The translations under genes were made by a program, and so were the position numbers. A stretch of 15,907 bases of DNA from Caldimicrobium sp964493015. Its GTDB lineage: Bacteria > Desulfobacterota > Thermodesulfobacteria > Thermodesulfobacteriales > Thermodesulfobacteriaceae. The stretch spans positions 1 through 15,907 of the forward strand of contig CAZBLU010000037.1 of the NCBI GenBank assembly GCA_964493015.1, in the 5' to 3' direction. Positions 7,692 through 12,973 of this stretch are shown one piece after another. Numbering within the stretch: position 1 is the stretch's first letter; each line of letters starts with the position of its first letter. The notes below the pieces were generated by a model that did no database searches, was not told where the DNA came from, and worked only from the letters and a program-made list of their open reading frames with translations.

Positions 7692-9023
7692 TTACTGCAT
7701 CCTGTATTTTATTTCACTTATAAATTCGTCAAGATTTTCTTTAAAGGGTTCTTCCCAGAGAGCTTTCTGGGCAAGACTTCGCTCTTTTTCCCACTCCTCC
7801 CAAATGTCTTTCCCTGGAGTAAGTTTCTTATAGTTTGCTCTCCTAAAGGTCGTCAAAGTAAGGGAAGGAGTTTCACCCTGAAACTCAAAATTGCCTTTGA
7901 TAAGATACCAATTATAAATTAGTCTATAGTAATTCTCCTCGGGTGTTGGGGGTGCTATATATAAAATCAGATACCTTACCTCAAACCTCCTTCCTTTAAA
8001 ATTAATGCGTAGATAGGGCTCTCTTTCCACATTCTTCTGATAAGATCTATCTACAAGGGTTTCATCTTTCATCTCTTCCCAAAAGGAAAAAGTGCGGGAT
8101 AAACGGTGAAAATCAGGATGCTGTAGATAAATTTCACCCTCTCTTTCTACAAACTTGAAGGCTTGCTCTTCCTGTTGAGCTCTCCTTTTAGAGCCACGAT
8201 TAGGCATATCATAATTAGGAACCTCGAAAATCTTTATCAAAGAGCCACTCACCATTCTTTTCTTGATATCCTCTAATCTTTGGAGATTTTGCTTGTTTTT
8301 AATTATTAGTTGATCAATCTCCTCTATCTCCCTTAAGGATAAGTAAGGAGATCTTCTTTTAAATTCTTGCAAATTAATGATAGCCTTTTCATAGTCCTCA
8401 AGAGCATCATAAATAAGCCCCAAATTAAAATAGATATTTTCTTCCTCAGAAAAAGAAGTCTTTGCCTTTTCCAGAAACTGAGCAACCAATTCCGTTTCCC
8501 CATAAGTTTGAGCCTCAAGAAGGAGTTCCTTTGCCTTATCAAGATAATCTTTTGGCCTTGGATAGAGCTTCTCTATTTCTCTCTTTAAAAGCTTCTTTTT
8601 GTTCTCATTTGACCTTTTCAAGTTTTCATATGTGTTTAACATGGTGTTGAGGTCTGCTTTTGTGGTTGGTTGAACTATCTCTCTGGAACCTTCTTTAAAA
8701 TCCCCAGAAGATGCAAGAGTAATTCCTAGGATATTCTCACCCTGAGGGATCAGGTAGAAGTCTATATTTTTTTCACCCCTTTTAACCTTAAGAGAAAATG
8801 GGGTCTTTTGGCGAAGAAGGGAGGAAACCTCCATCTGAAAGGGTCTAATAGCATAGACATCCTTACCGTTAATTTCAAGGATTTTATCACCTACCTTTAG
8901 ACCAGCCCTATCTGCTAAGGAACCAGAGATTACATCAGTGATAATTAACCCTGAGGCAAGGCCATCCTCTATAAGGAGGATGATCAATAATATAAAAATA
9001 AAGAATCCTGCCTTGGCCTTCAA
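7692..9023 (-). CDS. Exported PDZ-TPR protein
   Basis: The protein has 443 residues. A hydrophobic signal segment (about residues 6-24) is followed at once by a PDZ domain (about 25-92) with the classic core GLKVGDKILEINGKDV, of the type found in HtrA and S2P proteases. No protease domain accompanies it, so it would act as a peptide-binding adaptor. A helical linker follows, then at least one tetratricopeptide-like unit (about 196-226, IYFNLGLIYDALEDYEKAI). The C-terminal 180 residues are not recognised; they mix aromatic strand-like segments (FEVRYLILYIAPP, RLIYNWYLIKGNFEF). The mature part has no cysteine, unlike its neighbours. The start is TTG 9023, directly after the TAG of the SIMPL gene, with GGAG about 10 nt upstream. 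PDZ plus TPR suggests a scaffold for assembling or checking other envelope proteins; this is inference. Confidence 0.85.
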   Translation of the reverse strand: MKAKAGFFIFILLIILLIEDGLASGLIITDVISGSLADRAGLKVGDKILEINGKDVYAIRPFQMEVSSLLRQKTPFSLKVKRGEKNIDFYLIPQGENILGITLASSGDFKEGSREIVQPTTKADLNTMLNTYENLKRSNENKKKLLKREIEKLYPRPKDYLDKAKELLLEAQTYGETELVAQFLEKAKTSFSEEENIYFNLGLIYDALEDYEKAIINLQEFKRRSPYLSLREIEEIDQLIIKNKQNLQRLEDIKKRMVSGSLIKIFEVPNYDMPNRGSKRRAQQEEQAFKFVEREGEIYLQHPDFHRLSRTFSFWEEMKDETLVDRSYQKNVEREPYLRINFKGRRFEVRYLILYIAPPTPEENYYRLIYNWYLIKGNFEFQGETPSLTLTTFRRANYKKLTPGKDIWEEWEKERSLAQKALWEEPFKENLDEFISEIKYRMQ

Positions 9024-9770
9024 CTAATTTTTCTCCAGGCAAATATAGCTTACTTGAGCCTTTATATGGATGGCTTTTTCATCCTTTTTAGGCTCTGGAG
9101 CCTCAATTGATGGGCCTGCTTTTTCCATCTCAAGGCCTGATGACTTTAAGATGGGCCTATAAGGTAGTGGAAAATAAAAACCCCTTATCTCATAATCTAT
9201 CTTGGAAATTACACATCTTCTCCCTAACCTTTCACCAGCCTGCTTACCAAACTCTACCGCTGTTGAAAGGATCTCCAATTTTAACTCTCTCTCTTTTTCT
9301 TTATATAACTTTTCTGAAATTATCCAGGTTGGATCAGAAACATGATATTCTAAGCTTCCTCCCTCTTTCTCTTTAAAGGCCTCCAATATCTCTAAAACCT
9401 GATTTTGTTCCCTTGGTTCCTTTAAATAGAAAGAATAAATAAGATTTCCAAGATAACCAATGCATCTCCATTTATTCTTTTCCAAAAAACAATTTTTATT
9501 TACTGAGTAGCTTCCTCCTTTGTAATCAAGCTTTAGAGCCCTTATCTCCTTATCAATAGCGCCCAATAAATTTATGACCTCTCCCTCCCTTTGCTTTTTT
9601 GCTGTAATCTCCACCTTGAGTAGAAGCTTATCTGGTTCAATTTCTTTTCTCTCTTCAAGGGTGATATAAATTCTCGTTATCTTGTGTTCCTCACTCTTGT
9701 CTTCAGCCCATACAATAGAAGCCCCTATAATGAGAATGAATAGTGATATAATCCCGATTATCTTATTCAT
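9024..9770 (-). CDS. SIMPL-domain (DUF541) periplasmic protein
   Basis: This 248-residue exported protein has a signal peptide with likely cleavage after residue 22 (IVWA-EDKS). The mature part resembles the SIMPL/DUF541 family (Brucella BP26/OMP28-like). An early strand with a Glu/Pro-Asp turn (EIEPDKLLLKVEITAKKQ) leads to the family's late segment, where ELKLEILSTAVEFGKQAGERLGR is followed by CVISKIDYEIRGFY. Family members sit in the periplasm and are reported to form ring-like oligomers, but their role is poorly known. Four cysteines (94, 103, 186, 244) could form two disulfides; the pairing is a guess. A Pro/Glu/Lys-rich stretch (about 219-232) precedes the final strand. The ATG at 9770 has a GGGGA ribosome site. 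The stop abuts the PDZ-TPR start. Confidence 0.85.
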   Translation of the reverse strand: MNKIIGIISLFILIIGASIVWAEDKSEEHKITRIYITLEERKEIEPDKLLLKVEITAKKQREGEVINLLGAIDKEIRALKLDYKGGSYSVNKNCFLEKNKWRCIGYLGNLIYSFYLKEPREQNQVLEILEAFKEKEGGSLEYHVSDPTWIISEKLYKEKERELKLEILSTAVEFGKQAGERLGRRCVISKIDYEIRGFYFPLPYRPILKSSGLEMEKAGPSIEAPEPKKDEKAIHIKAQVSYICLEKN

Positions 9771-9802
9771 CTTTATTTCCCCTTTTCTTTTAGGTCTAAT
9801 TC

Positions 9803-10024
9803 CTATTCACAAACCTCTTCCCATTGCACACAAACTTTTACTTTTGTGCACACGGGAGGTATATTAGGTTCTGGGAAATAGCTACAATCTTTTCTTTCTT
9901 CCCATTGGTGGCACACAAGCTTACACTTCTTCTCCTGCGATGTGGCCTTAGAGGGAAATTGGGCTATTCTCCAAAAATTTATTGAGAAGTAAACCATTAA
10001 AACAAAAACTGTGAAATAGGACAA
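9803..10024 (-). CDS. Small exported Cys-rich protein with duplicated motif
   Basis: This is the first gene of the minus operon: 73 residues if read from TTG 10024, or 64 from ATG 9997. The N-terminus is hydrophobic (YFTVFVLMVYFSINF), as in a signal peptide or membrane anchor. The remaining 40 residues hold six Cys in two copies of one pattern: C-KLV-C-H-QWEE-RKD-C and C-TKVKV-C-V-QWEE-V-C. The duplication is also visible in the DNA. The start is doubtful: neither start has a good ribosome site, and ATG 10034 in the next frame opens with Lys-Ala, as a signal peptide would; one base fewer in a run of four T would join it to this frame (MKALSYFTVF). No known family is recognised. It is probably real because it follows a good promoter and leads the operon. 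Confidence 0.6.
   Translation of the reverse strand: MSYFTVFVLMVYFSINFWRIAQFPSKATSQEKKCKLVCHQWEERKDCSYFPEPNIPPVCTKVKVCVQWEEVCE
9816..9917. repeat. Short direct repeat inside the small Cys-rich gene
   Basis: CTTCCCATTG followed by CACACAA occurs at about 9817-9833. It recurs at about 9898-9917, where four extra bases (GTGG) split the two halves. The copies encode the two VC-x-QWEE motifs, so they are remnants of an internal duplication and not independent sites. Confidence 0.6.
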
Positions 10025-10058
10025 AAGCTTTCATCTATATGTTTGTCTTTAAGACACA

Positions 10059-10086
10059 ATGATAGTGCTCTCTTCAAAAAAGTCAA
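10059..10086 (-). promoter_or_regulatory. Promoter of the five-gene exported-protein operon
   Basis: Read on the minus strand, TTGACT (10086-10081) is followed after 16 bp by TATCAT (10064-10059), each matching the sigma70 consensus at 5/6 positions. Transcription would begin near 10052. The -35 lies in a tandem TTGACTTGACT, and a near-palindrome GTCTT-T-AAGAC (10045-10055) covers the expected start point and could be an operator. Confidence 0.55.
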
Positions 10087-10125
10087 GTCAAACTTTAGTT
10101 TAAATCTTTCTTCTTAACAATCCCC

Positions 10126-10153
10126 TTGCCTATTTCCCTTTTTAAATTAAAAT
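10126..10153 (+). promoter_or_regulatory. Candidate promoter of the AAA/DUF4143 ATPase gene
   Basis: TTGCCT (10126-10131) and TAAAAT (10148-10153) are separated by 16 bp, placing the transcript start near 10160 and leaving a leader of about 28 nt with no clear ribosome site. It lies back to back with the minus operon promoter in a 163-bp divergent spacer. Confidence 0.35.
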
Positions 10154-10187
10154 CCATTTAAAATATCCAAAAATAAGTTAAGAATTT

Positions 10188-11456
10188 ATGGAGTATCTTC
10201 CAAGAAAAATTGAAAAAAAATTGGAAGATTGGATAGAAAGTCCTTATGTCATAATCTTAAAGGGACCAAGGCAAAGTGGAAAGACTACTCTTTTTAGACA
10301 CCTTCAGGCTAAATATGGAGGATACTACATCTCTCTTGAAGATGAGGAACATGCAAAGGCCCTCACTCAAGATCCCCTACTCTTTGTCAAACCCTTCTTA
10401 AAAGGGAGATTTCTCTTTTTAGATGAGGCTCAGTATGTAAAACATATTGGAAGATACTTAAAGCTCCTCTTTGATCATTATGGGGAAAGGCTAAAGATTC
10501 TGGTTACAGGCTCTGGGTCTTTTGAAATAAAGGAAAACCTTGGTAAGTATCTTGTAGGAAGGGCTCTTTATTTTGAACTCTTTCCCCTCTCTTTTGAAGA
10601 ATTTTTGGCCTGGAAGGATAGCTCTCTTTATGAAGTATATTTGCACTACCATACTTATTTAGAAAAGGCATTTCACGGTGATTGGAAATCAGTAAAAGAA
10701 ATTTTTATCTCAAAATCTATGCCTGTAATTTACTCCAAGAGATTTCTTCTTCTCCTTGAGGAGTTTTTAACCTTTGGAGGTTATCCTGCCATTGTTAAAG
10801 AAGAAGATAGGGAGAGAAAAATTTTCCTTCTAAAAAATCTTGTTCAGACCTATCTTGAGCGAGATGTTTTCCATTTTTTAGGAGTTCGTGAAACAGAAAA
10901 GTTTAGAGGTTTACTTAAGGCCCTTGCCTTTATCTCTGGGAGCCTCTTAGAAAATTCAAATCTTGCCACAGAATTAAAGACTGATTTTCGAACTCTTCTA
11001 CACTATGAGGAGCTCCTTATTCAGTCTTACATAATCAATCTACTTCCTCCCTTCTATGGAAATCTATTGAACGAATTAAGAAAAACGCCTAAGGTTTACT
11101 TCCTTGATCCAGGAGTGAGAAATGCCCTTCTTGGAAATTTTCTCCCCTTTAATAGCCGAACAGACCTTGGGGCACTACTTGAAAATTTTTCCTTTTCTGA
11201 ATTAAAAAAAGCTGGTTTTGAGGTGAAGTTCTGGAGGAAGGCAAGTGGAGCAGAGGTTGACTTTGTGGTTTTAGCTAATTCAAGGCCTATTCCCCTGGAA
11301 GTCAAAAAAAAGGCCAAAGTCGAAAAATCATTAAGAAGCTTCATTTCAGCTTATAAGCCACCCGTAGCCCTTATCTTAGCCCTTGAGCAAGATAAAGTGG
11401 AGAGCCTTTCCTTGGGAGAAACACTCCTCTTGCTCTGTCCCTTATATCTGTTATAA
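10188..11456 (+). CDS. AAA ATPase with DUF4143 C-terminal domain
   Basis: The protein has 422 residues and belongs to the 'ATPase, DUF4143' family common in archaea and thermophilic bacteria. Walker A is GPRQSGKTT at 26-34. Walker B is RFLFLDEAQ at 74-82. A sensor-like TGSGS follows at 107-111, then the family segment PLSFEEFL. FLTFGGYP is near 194-200 and a winged-helix-like part follows. The C-terminal region has a PD-(D/E)xK nuclease-like arrangement: Glu332, Asp358 in GAEVDFVV, and Glu371-Val-Lys373. The biological role of the family is not settled; proposals include mobile-element or defence-linked functions. The start is supported by the family's usual opening (MEYLPRKIEKKL), although no ribosome site is seen and the 5' flank is very AT-rich. 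It stands alone, divergent from the exported-protein operon. Confidence 0.9.
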   Translation: MEYLPRKIEKKLEDWIESPYVIILKGPRQSGKTTLFRHLQAKYGGYYISLEDEEHAKALTQDPLLFVKPFLKGRFLFLDEAQYVKHIGRYLKLLFDHYGERLKILVTGSGSFEIKENLGKYLVGRALYFELFPLSFEEFLAWKDSSLYEVYLHYHTYLEKAFHGDWKSVKEIFISKSMPVIYSKRFLLLLEEFLTFGGYPAIVKEEDRERKIFLLKNLVQTYLERDVFHFLGVRETEKFRGLLKALAFISGSLLENSNLATELKTDFRTLLHYEELLIQSYIINLLPPFYGNLLNELRKTPKVYFLDPGVRNALLGNFLPFNSRTDLGALLENFSFSELKKAGFEVKFWRKASGAEVDFVVLANSRPIPLEVKKKAKVEKSLRSFISAYKPPVALILALEQDKVESLSLGETLLLLCPLYLL

Positions 11457-11468
11457 AATTACAGGATT

Positions 11469-11486
11469 TTTAAGAACTTAAATTTT
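11469..11486 (+). terminator. Weak terminator-like hairpin after the ATPase gene
   Basis: TTTAAG-AA-CTTAAA is followed directly by TTTT, 12 bp after the stop codon. The stem is nearly all A/T and the T-run is short, so it would be weak in a thermophile. A larger stem, ACAGGA (11461-11466) with TCCTGT (11494-11499), encloses it. Confidence 0.25.
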
Positions 11487-11503
11487 GCTACTCTCCTGTC
11501 AAG

Positions 11504-11509
11504 TATAAT
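11504..11509 (+). promoter_or_regulatory. Isolated TATAAT, possible -10 for the phosphodiesterase-proS operon
   Basis: A perfect TATAAT lies about 107 bp before the phosphodiesterase start. No good -35 is found at 16-18 bp; the nearest is TTGCTA at 11485-11490, only 13 bp away. TAAAAT at 11569-11574 is an alternative -10 with an equally poor -35. Confidence 0.25.
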
Positions 11510-11615
11510 TTTGTAAAAGAGGTATCTCCTAAACTCAAATGCTCTATTTAAAAGGTTAAAAATTGGGATAAAATAGTGCATGGATAGCGAAGTTTCTTTA
11601 TAAGGGGTTACCACC

Positions 11616-12107
11616 ATGAAAGTGGCCATAGTGAGTGATTCCCATGATAGGATTGATCACCTTGAGTGGGCCATAGCTGAAGCCCATAAAAAGGGCGTAA
11701 AGAGGCTATTTCACTGTGGAGACCTTATCTCCCCCTTTATGGTGCTAACCCTTGCCAAGTTTCAAGGGCCCGTTGAACTTATCTTTGGCAATAATAGGGG
11801 TGATGTCTTTCTCCTCTGTAAGCTCCTAAGAGACTATCCTCAGATAACCCTCCATGGGGAAGAGGCCTTTTTAGAGGTTGAAGGCTTTAAAATTGCCATG
11901 GTGCACTATCCCAAGATTGCAGAAAAACTTGCCCGCTCAGGAGAATTTCACTATGTCTTCTGTGGCCATACCCATAAGCTAAAGGTCTGGGAGATAGAAA
12001 AAACGCTCATTATTAATCCAGGTGAACTTATGGGCAAAGAGGGCCCACCAAGCTTTGTCGTGCTTGACCTTGTAAGTGGCACCTATGAAGTTATAACTTT
12101 AAAATAA
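11616..12107 (+). CDS. YfcE/MJ0936-type metallophosphoesterase
   Basis: This is a small cytoplasmic phosphodiesterase of the calcineurin-like superfamily, using two metal ions; natural substrates of this group are largely unknown. The metal-binding motifs appear in order: D8-x-H10 (VSDSHD), GD at 35-36 (HCGDL), GNN at 58-60, His97 (MVHYP), and GHTH at 117-120. INPGEL follows, as is usual in YfcE-like proteins. The length of 163 residues is typical. AAGGGG lies about 8 nt before the ATG. It opens the + strand operon; the next gene starts one base after its stop, indicating coupled expression with the MNT-HEPN pair and proS. Confidence 0.9.
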   Translation: MKVAIVSDSHDRIDHLEWAIAEAHKKGVKRLFHCGDLISPFMVLTLAKFQGPVELIFGNNRGDVFLLCKLLRDYPQITLHGEEAFLEVEGFKIAMVHYPKIAEKLARSGEFHYVFCGHTHKLKVWEIEKTLIINPGELMGKEGPPSFVVLDLVSGTYEVITLK

Positions 12108-12108
12108 T

Positions 12109-12543
12109 ATGGGCTACAAAAAGATATATCAAAAACTTTTAGCTAAAATAAAAGAAAGGGTTATTAAAGGCTATGGAGAGAGATTAGTGTCTTGTGTAGT
12201 CTTTGGCTCTGTAGCAAATGATACCTTTTCTCCTGAATCTGATATAGATCTCCTGATCGTTCTTGAGAGCTCCCAAGGGAATTACAAGGATTATACGGAA
12301 TTTTATGAAAAAATTGAAGAAAAAATAAAGCCATACCTATATAATATAGAAATCAATCCTATAATAATTGTCAAGGACAAGCTTTCTGTAAATCTGCCTC
12401 TACTTTGGCAAACTTCATTTATTATTCTTTATGACAAAGACAACTTTTTTAATAACTTTATAAAAGAACTTGAGGCTTTTAAGAATACCCATCTTGTTTA
12501 TCATAAAAAGTCAACACCCTATATCGAAATAAGAAATGGTTAA
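12109..12543 (+). CDS. MNT-type minimal nucleotidyltransferase
   Basis: This 144-residue protein belongs to the DNA polymerase beta superfamily of minimal nucleotidyltransferases. The core motif GS-x10-D-x-D is exact: Gly33-Ser34, then Asp45-Ile-Asp47 in SPESDIDLLIVLE. Glu81 in the IEINPII strand is the likely third metal ligand. Such proteins transfer NMP groups and commonly pair with a HEPN protein; in MntA-HepT modules the MNT protein AMPylates the HEPN toxin and neutralises it. The usual ARG after GS is replaced by VANDTF. The ATG lies one base after the phosphodiesterase stop. The next gene, a HEPN protein, overlaps its 3' end by 8 bp. A toxin-antitoxin role is inferred from family and pairing only. 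Confidence 0.88.
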   Translation: MGYKKIYQKLLAKIKERVIKGYGERLVSCVVFGSVANDTFSPESDIDLLIVLESSQGNYKDYTEFYEKIEEKIKPYLYNIEINPIIIVKDKLSVNLPLLWQTSFIILYDKDNFFNNFIKELEAFKNTHLVYHKKSTPYIEIRNG

Positions 12544-12973
12544 TATAGCCCTTGCAAAGGATTATCTACAGAGGGCAAGAATAAGATTAGAGATGTTAGA
12601 TACTCTTACAGAACGAAAAGATTATGCAGATGTAATCAGGTTTTCACAAGAAATAGTTGAACTCTGCGAGAAGGCAATTTTAATCAAGTTGGGAATAACT
12701 CCTCCCAAGCTCCACGAAGTGATCAATGTAATCATTGAAAATATAGATAAAATTCCTGAAAGGCATAGAAAGTTTTTCTTGAATATTAAGAGGGATTGTA
12801 AATGGTTAAGAAGCCAAAGGGAGTTAGCCTTCTATGGGGCCATGGATTTTATTCCTTTAGAGGACTATACCTCAGCTGAGGCAAAAAAGGCTAAGAAGAT
12901 TGCTGAGAAGTTTCTCAAGCATGCAGAAAGCTTGATAGAGGAAGATCTCTCTAAAGGAGGCTTAAATCTATGA
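12536..12973 (+). CDS. HEPN-domain protein, partner of the MNT gene
   Basis: The protein has 145 residues and is almost all helix, as expected for a HEPN domain of the PF05168 type. An A-x3-Y-x2-R-A opening (ALAKDYLQRARIRLE) leads to a helix with FSQEIVELCEKAILIKLGI and PPKLHEV near 57-62. The conserved RELAFYG is at 95-101, and a last helix rich in Ala and Lys ends the domain. The R-x4-6-H motif of RNase-active HEPN toxins is not present; position 100 is Tyr, as in R-x4-Y-G members. It may therefore be a substrate-binding partner and not a nuclease. Its start overlaps the MNT gene by 8 bp. Its stop overlaps the proS start (ATGA). The strong AAAGGAGG at 12953-12960, inside its 3' end, serves proS. 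Confidence 0.85.
   Translation: MVNIALAKDYLQRARIRLEMLDTLTERKDYADVIRFSQEIVELCEKAILIKLGITPPKLHEVINVIIENIDKIPERHRKFFLNIKRDCKWLRSQRELAFYGAMDFIPLEDYTSAEAKKAKKIAEKFLKHAESLIEEDLSKGGLNL

Noticed and set aside
11511..11545. TTGTAA at 11511-11516 as a -35 for the phosphodiesterase operon
   Set aside because: The bases 16-18 bp downstream do not resemble a -10.
12109..12973. Classic MntA-HepT toxin-antitoxin module
   Set aside because: The pairing fits, but the HEPN protein lacks the R-x4-H-x-Y motif of HepT and the pair has no promoter of its own, so only the family-level call is kept.
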